Origin: Agrobacterium cavarae
GTDB lineage: Bacteria; Pseudomonadota; Alphaproteobacteria; Rhizobiales; Rhizobiaceae
Direction of reading: 5' to 3'
Length of the DNA: 32,644 bases
NCBI RefSeq assembly: GCF_004310285.1
Contig: NZ_SISF01000016.1
Coordinates: 1 to 32,644 of the forward strand
The position numbers and the translations under genes were made by a program. Every line of letters starts with the position of its first letter. Within the stretch, counting starts at the first letter, position 1. Positions 7,643 to 15,093 of the stretch are shown here, one piece after another. The notes under the pieces were generated by a model that was not told the origin of the DNA, did not search any database, and saw only the letters and a program-made list of their open reading frames with translations.

Positions 7643-7941
7643 CGAACGGATCGGCGCACGAAACAGACGGAGTGGTTGGCGGCCGGTGGCTAAAGAACCT
7701 GCGGAATTTTACTAAGAAGGTTTTGATGAATTTTCGCGGGAAGCGTGAGCGAGCTGTAGCCACACGATGTGTCGGTAAAATGCAAGGTCTGCCGTAGCGC
7801 TTCTGAGGTAGTCTCATTTCAGTTGGGAAAATATCAGACCACCATTGAGGCTCATGCTTTTGAACTGACATCGTCATTCTCCGGATTATTTTGAATGACT
7901 CTATCGACAATGCGCACCGGAGAATTTAGATATTTCCCCAT

Positions 7942-8748
7942 ATGATCACTAAATCAAACCATCTCAGCGCATCTCTCTCGGAAGCTCTGGTCCAACAAAA
8001 CCTTGAGGGCGCATACGCGCGAGCGCATGCGGTGCGGATTGACGTATCGCAGAATGAACGTGAGGCGCCTGAACATCGGCATCGAAAAGGGCAACTCGTC
8101 ATGGCGTTGCGCGGAGGTGTAACATGTCGCGTTCCGAACGGAATGTGGATGGTTCCACCTCACTGCGGTGTCTGGGTTCCCGGAGGGATGCTGCACAGCA
8201 ATGTTGCGACCGCCAATGCACGTTTGTTTTTTCTGTTCATTGAGCCGGATGTCACCGATCTTCCAAGTCGATGCTGCACGCTCTCACTTTCCCCGCTTGT
8301 CCGAGAACTGATCATAGAACTGGCTGATCAATCCACAGTCGCAAAAGCCAATGCCGACACAATAGAAACGCTGCTTCTTTCCGCACTGCCGTTAATGCCT
8401 ATAGAGGATTTGCATTTGCCGCTGACAAATGAACATCGTCTTGACCGCATCGCATCGGCATTAATTGAAGATCCATCTGACCGTGGTACGCTGAGCGATT
8501 GGGCGAAGCGAGTGGCAATGAGTCAGAACTCGCTTGCCCGACTTGTTCAGCAAGAAACGGGCTTGACCTTCGGCCATTGGCGAAAGCAGCTACAACTGAT
8601 TATTGCAATTCGAAGCCTTGCCGCAGGCGCCACCGTGCAACAGGTATCTGGCGATCTTGGATATGCTTCAGTATCTGCGTTCATTACCATGTTTAAGAAA
8701 GCGCTCGGCGTGTCTCCCGCGAAGTATCTCAATCGTCTTGATAATTAG
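7942..8748 (+). CDS. AraC-family transcriptional regulator with cupin sensor domain (paralogue 1)
   Basis: This 268-residue protein has an N-terminal cupin-like sensing domain (about 20-115; EHRHRKGQLVMALRGGVTC, then GVWVPGGMLHS). The C-terminal AraC DNA-binding domain spans about 165-265 (LSDWAKRVAMSQNSLARLVQ, then VSGDLGYASVSAFITMFKKA). It is closely related along its whole length to the neighbouring minus-strand gene, and the two overlap tail to tail by 20 bp. The wording of both domains resembles AraC regulators found beside small-molecule exporters. It may co-regulate the AaeBXA-like pump, but its own target promoter is not evident. Confidence 0.9.
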   Translation: MITKSNHLSASLSEALVQQNLEGAYARAHAVRIDVSQNEREAPEHRHRKGQLVMALRGGVTCRVPNGMWMVPPHCGVWVPGGMLHSNVATANARLFFLFIEPDVTDLPSRCCTLSLSPLVRELIIELADQSTVAKANADTIETLLLSALPLMPIEDLHLPLTNEHRLDRIASALIEDPSDRGTLSDWAKRVAMSQNSLARLVQQETGLTFGHWRKQLQLIIAIRSLAAGATVQQVSGDLGYASVSAFITMFKKALGVSPAKYLNRLDN

Positions 8749-9550
8749 CCATCGTGTGCGAGGATTGGATGCGTTGCGCGAAGTACTGAGCGGGAGTGCT
8801 TCCCAAGGCTTTCTTGAACATGGTGATAAATGCGTTAACCGAGTCGTACCCGAGTGTAGCCGCCACATTCTGCACGGGTTCGCCAGTTGCCAGTTCACGA
8901 AGGGCAACGACAAGGTGGAGTTGCTGCCTCCAGCGCCCGAATGTCAGTCCGGTCTCTCGGATCAAGAGGCGCGCCAGTGACCGCTCGCTCATTGCGACCC
9001 GGTTCGCCCAATCGCTCAGCGTGCTGCGATCGGAAGGCTCGATTGTTAGAGCGTCTGCCATCGCTCGGATTTTCGGATGGCTGGAAATTGGCAGATTGAA
9101 CCGCTCATGCGGCATCTGCGCGAGTTCGTCGAGGATCACCCGCGCGATGCGGGCGGCATGGCTGTCGGCGTGATAGTCCGCACGCTCGCGAGCAAGCCGA
9201 TCGACCATTTCGCGGATCATTGGGGAAACTGCCAGCGTGCAACTGTTTTCAGGCAGTTTGGCAGACCCCGGTTCGACGAACAGATAGTTAAGCCGGGCAT
9301 TGGCGGTTGCGCGTGCACTATGGGGCACGCCGCCCGGAATCCACACACCGCAATTGCGCGGCACGATCCAGATTTCGTTGCCCGCAGTGCAGGTAACAGC
9401 TCCGTGCAGAGCGAGAATCAACTGACCCTTGCGATGAACGTGCAGAGGCACTTCCGCCTGGTAATCGGCGAAATTGAGCTTGTGGGCGACCGCAGGCAGA
9501 GAGGTGAGGTCAGGATCGAAAACGGAAACGACAGATCGTGCCACAGACAT
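8729..9550 (-). CDS. AraC-family transcriptional regulator with cupin sensor domain (paralogue 2)
   Basis: This 273-residue protein has the same architecture as paralogue 1: a cupin sensor (HVHRKGQLILALHGAVTC, GVWIPGGVPHS) and a C-terminal AraC helix-turn-helix pair (LSDWANRVAMSERSLARLL, then LGYDSVNAFITMFKKALG). I chose the ATG at 9550; a TTG at 9562 would add four residues, but it falls inside a repeat that looks regulatory. It is divergent from the FUSC/DUF1656/HlyD operon across a short gap with tandem repeats, which makes it the best candidate regulator of that pump. AaeR, which controls the E. coli aaeXAB pump, is a LysR protein, so the regulator class differs here. Confidence 0.9.
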   Translation of the reverse strand: MSVARSVVSVFDPDLTSLPAVAHKLNFADYQAEVPLHVHRKGQLILALHGAVTCTAGNEIWIVPRNCGVWIPGGVPHSARATANARLNYLFVEPGSAKLPENSCTLAVSPMIREMVDRLARERADYHADSHAARIARVILDELAQMPHERFNLPISSHPKIRAMADALTIEPSDRSTLSDWANRVAMSERSLARLLIRETGLTFGRWRQQLHLVVALRELATGEPVQNVAATLGYDSVNAFITMFKKALGSTPAQYFAQRIQSSHTMANYQDD

Positions 9551-9553
9551 GAG

Positions 9554-9594
9554 AATGGCCAATTTTAGGTATTTTATGTCATAATAGCCAATTT
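9554..9594. promoter_or_regulatory. Tandem AAT(G/A)GCCAATTT repeats, candidate AraC-type operator
   Basis: AATGGCCAATTT at 9554-9565 and AATAGCCAATTT at 9583-9594 differ at one of 12 bases and are spaced 29 bp apart. They lie between the divergent AraC and FUSC starts in a locally AT-rich stretch. Direct repeats are the usual target form for AraC proteins. The first copy touches the AraC start region, implying autoregulation. Confidence 0.5.
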
Positions 9595-9627
9595 ATGTGA
9601 TGTTGCAAATCGATCATAACTAGCGGC

Positions 9628-11742
9628 ATGAACACCGTGCCATCCGTAAACACCCCCTCAAGCAGGACTGTTGCAGCCATTTTTGAAGCTGGAACGAGCT
9701 TCCTGCGCGCATCCTCCCTGAAGGCGGATGCGGACGCGATCCTGTTTTCGGCGAAGAGTTTCGCCGCGGCTATGCTGGCCTATTACATTTCGCTGCGAAT
9801 CGGGCTTCCCAAGCCGTTCTGGGCCATCGTAACTGTCTACATCGTCTCACAGACGTCTGCCGGGGCGTCCTTTAGCCGTGGTGTCTATCGCTTCGCCGGG
9901 ACGCTGGTCGGCGCCATAGCAACGGTCGCGATCGTTCCGAACTTAGTGAACGATCCGATGGTGTGCAGCGTCGTGCTTGCGGCCTGGATCGGACTGTGCC
10001 TGTTTTTCTCGCTGCTTGATCGCACACCGCGCGCTTATGCCTTTGTTCTTGCCGGCTATACCGCAAGCCTGATCGGGTTCCCGAGTGTGCTTGATCCAGG
10101 CGCGATTTTCGAGACGGCGTCGGTGCGCGTTCAGGAAATCTTGATTGGAATTTTGTGTGCCGTCCTGATCCATCGCTACATTCTCCCGAAACGCATGACC
10201 GGCCAGTTCACCGGCAAGCTGTCGGCCACGCTGCGGGACGCTCGTCGGCTGGCAGGCGATGCACTGCGTGGAACGCCGGGAGAAAACCGCCGCGACCGCC
10301 ATCAACTCGCAGGGGACCTATTGGCAATCCAGGGGCTTGCCACGCATCTGCCCTATGATCCGGCGCCCACACCGCCACGGCAGATACTGCAACTTATCCA
10401 TGACCGGCTTGCCCGCTTGCTGTGGCTCGCAGCCGAGATCGAAGACCGGATTGAGGTCCTTCGCTTAGGCGACAGCGATGCGCCCGGTGAGCTGATCGCC
10501 TTGGTCGGTGACGTCGGTGTCTGGGCCGCAAGCGCCGAAACGGAAGACCGGGAGGCTGCCGCAGCCCAACTCATCGCGCACGCACGATCAGTCCAGAAGC
10601 GTTTTGGCGCCGAGGCTGCGATACCCGGCGACAGGCTTGCAGCCAACCTCGCAGGTCACCTCGCCGAGATGGTCGGTCTGCTACAGGACTGCGACAGGCT
10701 CGGGCGGACCATTGCGGCGACCGGGCGATTACGCGACGCTAGGTCGCTTCATGGACCGAAGCGAGCGAAAGGCTATGTCTATCATCGCGATCCCTGGATG
10801 GCGGGGCGAACCGCGCTCGGCGCGATCGTCGGCATCGTCATCGGCTGCGCCTTCTGGATCTGGTCGGCCTGGCCGGAGGGAGGAGTGGCCGTCTCCATTC
10901 TCGGCGTTTGCTGCACGCTGTTCGCCAATTTTGATGCGCCTGTGCCTTTTGTCATCAAATACTTCGTCGGCTCCATCTACGGGGTGGTAATCAGCCTTAT
11001 CTACAGCTTCTTCATCTTGCCCCAGGTCACGGACTTTCGGGTTCTGGTCGCGGTGCTTGCGCCAGCGTTCCTGTTCGCGGGCTCTCTCCAGGCACGCCTG
11101 CCGACGACCTTCATGGCGCTTGGCATCACGCTGACCATTCCGATCCTCTCGGCCCTAGGTCCCTATTACACCGGAGACTTCGCCACCTCACTCAACAGTG
11201 TGATCGCGCTGTTCGCGGCGGTAGGCTTCGGCGCCGTAAGTATGTCCCTGTTTCAGACCTTGCCGGTCGATGGAGCGATCAACCGCTTGCTTCGATTGAG
11301 TCGCCGGGACGTTGGCCGACGCGCGCTCGGCGCTGCACCCGACGAAGCGCGCTGGGCAAGCCTGATGATTGATCGGACAGCCTTGCTGCTGCCAAGGTTG
11401 CGGCTGACCGGCAAAGCCTATCCAGATGTGCTCGACGATACGCTGAACCACCTTCGCATCGGGCATGTCGCCGGACAGCTTCGCAAGACAATTCCGCAGA
11501 TCAAGGGCGAGGCCGGCGTTGAACTGAACGAGCTTCTATTCGTCATCGCCGCACGCTTCAGTGGCCGGAGGCCGTCAACGCCTGCCGACCTCCTCGACCT
11601 CGATAAGCGGATAGAGACCCTGATCGAGAAGACGGCCGGCGGCGTGCTCAAGAACCGCCTGCAGATTGTCGATCTGCTCATCGACATGCGGTTCGCGCTT
11701 GGCTCTCAGGCAGACAGGAGGATCACGACCGATGATCGTTGA
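9628..11742 (+). CDS. FUSC family inner-membrane efflux protein, AaeB-like
   Basis: This 704-residue protein has two hydrophobic blocks (about 50-195 and 390-545), each of several membrane helices, followed by cytoplasmic regions; this is the two-fold FUSC/AaeB layout. LRIGLPKPFWAIVTVYIVSQ and SRGVYRFAGTLVGAI are the typical first-block signature. In E. coli, AaeB pairs with the periplasmic adaptor AaeA to export p-hydroxybenzoate and other aromatic carboxylates. Here it is followed directly by DUF1656 and HlyD genes, with an 11-bp overlap to the first, so the three form one translationally coupled unit. The substrate is inferred from the family only. Confidence 0.9.
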   Translation: MNTVPSVNTPSSRTVAAIFEAGTSFLRASSLKADADAILFSAKSFAAAMLAYYISLRIGLPKPFWAIVTVYIVSQTSAGASFSRGVYRFAGTLVGAIATVAIVPNLVNDPMVCSVVLAAWIGLCLFFSLLDRTPRAYAFVLAGYTASLIGFPSVLDPGAIFETASVRVQEILIGILCAVLIHRYILPKRMTGQFTGKLSATLRDARRLAGDALRGTPGENRRDRHQLAGDLLAIQGLATHLPYDPAPTPPRQILQLIHDRLARLLWLAAEIEDRIEVLRLGDSDAPGELIALVGDVGVWAASAETEDREAAAAQLIAHARSVQKRFGAEAAIPGDRLAANLAGHLAEMVGLLQDCDRLGRTIAATGRLRDARSLHGPKRAKGYVYHRDPWMAGRTALGAIVGIVIGCAFWIWSAWPEGGVAVSILGVCCTLFANFDAPVPFVIKYFVGSIYGVVISLIYSFFILPQVTDFRVLVAVLAPAFLFAGSLQARLPTTFMALGITLTIPILSALGPYYTGDFATSLNSVIALFAAVGFGAVSMSLFQTLPVDGAINRLLRLSRRDVGRRALGAAPDEARWASLMIDRTALLLPRLRLTGKAYPDVLDDTLNHLRIGHVAGQLRKTIPQIKGEAGVELNELLFVIAARFSGRRPSTPADLLDLDKRIETLIEKTAGGVLKNRLQIVDLLIDMRFALGSQADRRITTDDR

Positions 11743-11947
11743 TCTCAATATCGGAGGCGTCCTGATCCCCGGCCTTGTGGTTATCACGTTCGTCGCTCTG
11801 GTCGCCACCATGTCAGTGCTCCGCCTGTTTACCGCCTCGGGTCTCAATCGCCGGTTCGCTTATCGGCCGCTGGTCGAACTCGCAACCTTTGTCATCATCT
11901 ACGGTCTGCTCGTGCAGTACCTGCCATCGATCGGACTGCTGCGTTGA
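11732..11947 (+). CDS. DUF1656 small membrane protein, AaeX-like
   Basis: This 71-residue protein starts at the ATG inside the 3' end of the FUSC gene (11-bp overlap). It has two hydrophobic segments (about 8-30 and 47-65) and the N-terminal pattern DLNIGGVLIPGLV typical of DUF1656. Members accompany FUSC and HlyD genes in AaeXAB-type pumps, and their exact role is unclear. Its stop overlaps the next start in a TTGA junction. Confidence 0.9.
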   Translation: MIVDLNIGGVLIPGLVVITFVALVATMSVLRLFTASGLNRRFAYRPLVELATFVIIYGLLVQYLPSIGLLR

Positions 11948-12840
11948 AACCTGTTCTATCTCTGCTTGGTCGCTATGCCCTGACCCTTTGCTTCGTCGCC
12001 GTCTCCGCCTTTATCGCGCTGAAGACGTGGAACCATTACGAGCGGACGCCCTGGACCCGCGACGGACGGGTTGGCGTCGATGTCGTACAGATCGCGCCGG
12101 AAGTCTCTGGCACGGTCAACGCGGTTCCCGTGGTGGACAATCAATATGTACGGCGGGGAGACATCCTTTACGAGATCGACCCCGAGCGGCTCCGGCTGGC
12201 AGTGGCGTTGGCTGAGGCTGAGGTCGAAGCCAAACGCCAGGATGTGATCGTTCGTCAGGCAACGGCGCGGCGGCACAGCCAACTCAAGGACATCGTCTCC
12301 CAGGAGGCGGCTCAGCAATCGAGCGGTGCTGCTGCGGTCGCCGGCGCCGCCTATCAGTCAGCGGTGGCGGCGCTTGACCTGGCAAAACTCAATCTTGCCC
12401 GCGCGACTGTCCGTGCCCCGGTCGACGGTTATGTCACCAATCTGAGGCTTCGGCCGGGCGACTATGCGACGGCTGGTGTGACGAAGGTCGCCGTCCTCGA
12501 CGCCGCCAGCTTCTGGATAACCGGTTATTTCGAGGAGACGAAGATCCGACAAATCCGCGTTGGCGACCAGGCTCGCATCATGCTGATGGGTTTTGCTCAG
12601 CCAGTCACTGGTCATGTCGAAAGCCTCGGTCGGGGAATCGAGAACAGCAACGATGCGCCCGGCCATCTCGGCCTGCCCAATGTGGCTGCGACATTTTCCT
12701 GGGTGCGGCTTGCCCAGCGCATCCCGGTACGCATCAAGATTGATCGGGCGCCGTCCGATGTCGAACTAGCGGCGGGTATGACGGCAACGGTTGAGATATT
12801 AGCCTCAAATGCTGAGTCAGGAACGAGAGAGCGGCCATGA
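11944..12840 (+). CDS. HlyD/EmrA-type periplasmic adaptor, AaeA-like
   Basis: This 298-residue membrane fusion protein has one N-terminal membrane anchor (about 8-26). The lipoyl/barrel-sandwich halves are VQIAPEVSGTVNAVPV and ARATVRAPVDGYVTNLRLRPGD, separated by an Ala-rich helical hairpin (about 85-150). FWITGYFEETKIRQIRVGD falls in the beta-barrel. The start appears to be a TTG overlapping the DUF1656 stop (TTGA); no ATG occurs near the expected N-terminus. It should link the FUSC pump to an outer-membrane channel, but no TolC-like gene is present in the window, so a host channel would be needed. Confidence 0.9.
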   Translation: MKPVLSLLGRYALTLCFVAVSAFIALKTWNHYERTPWTRDGRVGVDVVQIAPEVSGTVNAVPVVDNQYVRRGDILYEIDPERLRLAVALAEAEVEAKRQDVIVRQATARRHSQLKDIVSQEAAQQSSGAAAVAGAAYQSAVAALDLAKLNLARATVRAPVDGYVTNLRLRPGDYATAGVTKVAVLDAASFWITGYFEETKIRQIRVGDQARIMLMGFAQPVTGHVESLGRGIENSNDAPGHLGLPNVAATFSWVRLAQRIPVRIKIDRAPSDVELAAGMTATVEILASNAESGTRERP

Positions 12841-12992
12841 TGGCCATCTATGCCGGCTACTATTGGATAAGTTGGCGTCCCCCGTTGAGAACGATAGACG
12901 ACGCTCACGGATGTCCTAAGCGACAGTTTCGTGGCCAATCATCGATGATGACGACGTTGTGGACCGTTCTTTTCGGCGGCGGTACGATTTAG
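12837..12992 (+). CDS. Possible small ORF coupled to the adaptor gene
   Basis: A 51-codon frame starts at an ATG overlapping the HlyD stop (ATGA) and ends at TAG 12990-12992. It begins MMAIYAGYYWISW. I recognise no family, and the overlap alone could be chance. The rest of the gap to the convergent TetR gene shows nothing clear. Confidence 0.15.
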   Translation: MMAIYAGYYWISWRPPLRTIDDAHGCPKRQFRGQSSMMTTLWTVLFGGGTI

Positions 12993-13039
12993 CTTTGCAC
13001 AATTATTAGCGCTCCAGGCGAACGTGGCGGAAGTTCCAA

Positions 13040-13624
13040 CTATTTCGATGTTCGGAGAACTAAGGGCAAGAAGACCTCATCTATGATTTCCTTGATGCTT
13101 GTGTCAGAAAGAGGTCTGAGCGTCATTAGCATATCGTGGCGTGCCAAGTCAGTCGGTAGAGAAATTATACGGGGCGTGATCCGCGATGGATCAATTTCGC
13201 CGCGTTGCGCCCCTCGCGCTAATATGTCAGCCACTAATCCCTGCTCGCCAATTCTTCCTGGAAGGTCTGCCAGGTGAATATTGTCTTTCAGGAGATCCTC
13301 TCGCATATCGAAAAGGATCCGAATCAAATGCGGTTGTGCTCTTTCTGACAGCCCCTGAAGAAGCGATATCATCTCGCTGCGGACACTGCCTTGATCCGTC
13401 ACATTAATAGGGTTGCGGGCCACGTAGCGAGCAAGTGCAGCGACGACAAGTTCACTACGGCTCTTCCAACGCCGGTGAATAACTGGTCGGCTTGTACCCG
13501 CGCGGCTTGCAGCGGAATCTAATGTCAAACCACCATATCCCTTGGTCGTTATTTCATGCCAAACGGCATCTAAAATCGCTTCGTCCAACTCCGGACCACG
13601 TCTTCTCTGGGCTTTAGCGCTCAT
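13040..13624 (-). CDS. TetR/AcrR-family transcriptional repressor
   Basis: This 194-residue protein has an N-terminal TetR helix-turn-helix (about 14-62; LDSAASRAGTSRPVIHRRWK, then SRSELVVAAL) and an all-helical ligand-binding domain without recognisable specificity. It starts at an ATG with a GAGGGA ribosome site. It is divergent from an FAD monooxygenase across 84 bp containing two near-identical 19-bp palindromes, so it very probably represses both itself and the monooxygenase gene until an inducer binds. It converges on the AaeA-like gene at its 3' end. Confidence 0.92.
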   Translation of the reverse strand: MSAKAQRRRGPELDEAILDAVWHEITTKGYGGLTLDSAASRAGTSRPVIHRRWKSRSELVVAALARYVARNPINVTDQGSVRSEMISLLQGLSERAQPHLIRILFDMREDLLKDNIHLADLPGRIGEQGLVADILARGAQRGEIDPSRITPRIISLPTDLARHDMLMTLRPLSDTSIKEIIDEVFLPLVLRTSK

Positions 13625-13637
13625 TTTTCCCTCAAAT

Positions 13638-13656
13638 AAGATGCGGAGCGCATCTT
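13638..13656. promoter_or_regulatory. TetR operator 1 (perfect palindrome)
   Basis: AAGATGCGGAGCGCATCTT has perfect 8-bp arms and a 3-bp spacer. It starts 14 bp upstream of the TetR start codon and overlaps a possible -35 element, TTGACT (13655-13660), for the rightward gene. Its sequence is shared with the second site 33 bp away, centre to centre. Confidence 0.75.
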
Positions 13657-13670
13657 GACTCTTTCGAAAT

Positions 13671-13689
13671 AGGATGCGACGTGTATCTT
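13671..13689. promoter_or_regulatory. TetR operator 2 (imperfect palindrome)
   Basis: AGGATGCGACGTGTATCTT aligns base for base with operator 1 at both arms (GATGCG and ATCTT conserved) and is flanked by a complementary T/A pair. It ends 19 bp upstream of the monooxygenase ATG and overlaps the likely -10 region. The 33-bp centre spacing is about three helical turns. Confidence 0.7.
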
Positions 13690-13708
13690 ATAAGCAGGAG
13701 ATACTCGT

Positions 13709-14923
13709 ATGTCAAAACGTGAGAACTTTCCACGAAGAGTACTAATTTCGGGAGCAAGCGTGGCTGGTCTGACGACAGCGTACTGGCTTGACCGATTTGG
13801 ATTTGACGTCACTCTAGTCGAGAGGGCATCAACTGTACGTAGTGGGGGATACCCCATTGACGTGCGTGGGACGGCGATTGGCGTTCTTGAGAAAATGAGC
13901 CTCGCGCCGCAGGTTAGGTCGGAGCACATAGACTCCCGCTCCATGACGTTCGTCAACGGTCATGGACAGGTGATCGGTACCATTCCGCCCTACGTCGTCA
14001 TGGGGAACGAAATAGAACGCGACGTCGAACTTCCTCGCGGGGCGCTCACCGCTCTTATTTATGGTTTCGTCAAAGAAAGCCGCGTTACTTGCCGTTTCAG
14101 AAACTCCATTGAAGCCCTCGATGATGACGGTGCAAGCGTTAGTGTGCTTTTCGAAGATGGAGTAAGAGAGAAATACGATGTCGTTATCGGTGCGGACGGC
14201 CTTCATTCCCGCACACGTCAACTAGCATTCGGGCCAGAGGATAAGTTCAGCCATTATCTGGGCTACTGCTTCAATCTTTTCACGATGCCAAATGACCTGC
14301 GGCTGGCGCATGAGGCAATCACGTACGCAGAACCGGGTCGCGCCGCTGGCATGATCGCAGTACGAGAAAGCCATGACGTTTTCGCTTTCCTAATCTTTGC
14401 GACAGAAAATCCTGGTCCAGCATTATCGCGTGATCTGATCGAACAGAGACGGCTTACAGAAGCGGTTTATGCAGAAAGCGGGTGGCAGGTACCTAAATTG
14501 CTCAATGCAATGGCTAATGCGGATGATCTTTACTTCGATTCCGTCAGCCAGATCCGAATGAGTAATTGGGCAAAGGGGCGAGTTGGTTTAGTCGGAGACG
14601 CAGCTTACGCGCCATCGTTTCTGTCTGGGCAAGGCACGAGCCTTGCACTTGTGGGTGCCTATGTTCTCGCCGGCGAGCTTGCCTCCCATTTTGACCCTGT
14701 CGAGGGTTTTATGGCTTATGAGAAAACCATTCGCCCTTACGTGGAAGCCAACCAAGCCTTGGCGACCGGTCAAGGAAGTCATTCCTTTTTCCTTCCCCAC
14801 ACACCTGAAGAAATTGAACAACGTGACGAGATGTTAATCCGCTCAGCAAACGGGGAAACTCTAGGTGCGGCCAGTGAGACCTCCGTCAAAGCCTATAACC
14901 AGCTAGAGCTTCCGAAATACTAG
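13709..14923 (+). CDS. FAD-dependent monooxygenase, PHBH/TetX-like group A
   Basis: This 404-residue flavoprotein has an N-terminal dinucleotide fold (VLISGASVAGLTTAYWLDR, residues 11-29, then DVTLVER). The DG motif reads VVIGADGLHSRTR, and the GD motif GRVGLVGDAAYAPSF binds the FAD ribityl. This is the layout of single-component aromatic hydroxylases, which also includes tetracycline- and rifamycin-modifying enzymes. It probably hydroxylates or oxidises a phenolic or polyketide-like substrate using NAD(P)H and O2. AGGAG precedes the ATG, and two TetR operators lie upstream. I cannot assign a substrate; a resistance function is possible but unproven. Confidence 0.88.
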   Translation: MSKRENFPRRVLISGASVAGLTTAYWLDRFGFDVTLVERASTVRSGGYPIDVRGTAIGVLEKMSLAPQVRSEHIDSRSMTFVNGHGQVIGTIPPYVVMGNEIERDVELPRGALTALIYGFVKESRVTCRFRNSIEALDDDGASVSVLFEDGVREKYDVVIGADGLHSRTRQLAFGPEDKFSHYLGYCFNLFTMPNDLRLAHEAITYAEPGRAAGMIAVRESHDVFAFLIFATENPGPALSRDLIEQRRLTEAVYAESGWQVPKLLNAMANADDLYFDSVSQIRMSNWAKGRVGLVGDAAYAPSFLSGQGTSLALVGAYVLAGELASHFDPVEGFMAYEKTIRPYVEANQALATGQGSHSFFLPHTPEEIEQRDEMLIRSANGETLGAASETSVKAYNQLELPKY

Positions 14924-15093
14924 CTGAACGAGAACAGGCGGGAACATCCAGCCTAAACAGGCAGCAAGTGTCCTGGAATGTGTTGTTTAACGCACGCGAT
15001 CCTGTCCCACCGCCCTCATACAAATTTTCGATTTAGCTGCGCTCGGTCAACAACCGTCGGCTTTGCGCTGATACCCGTAAATGGAGCAGAGAC

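Larger units (their letters stand above)
7458..7941. other. AT-richer intergenic region with relaxase remnant and inverted repeat
   Basis: These 484 bp hold the relaxase-tail repeat, the inverted repeat at 7625-7642 and the upstream region of the AraC gene. A minus-strand frame (7512-7910, 132 codons) is open, but I recognise no family in it, it is rich in Pro, Ser and Arg, and it has no convincing ribosome site. It was not called. The composition differs from the GC-rich transfer genes and suggests a junction between separately acquired segments. Confidence 0.6.

Noticed and set aside
7512..7910. 132-codon minus-strand open frame between SDR and AraC genes
   Set aside because: No family recognised, no clear ribosome site, and the stretch includes an inverted repeat and regulatory-looking sequence. 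It would be reconsidered if homologues exist.
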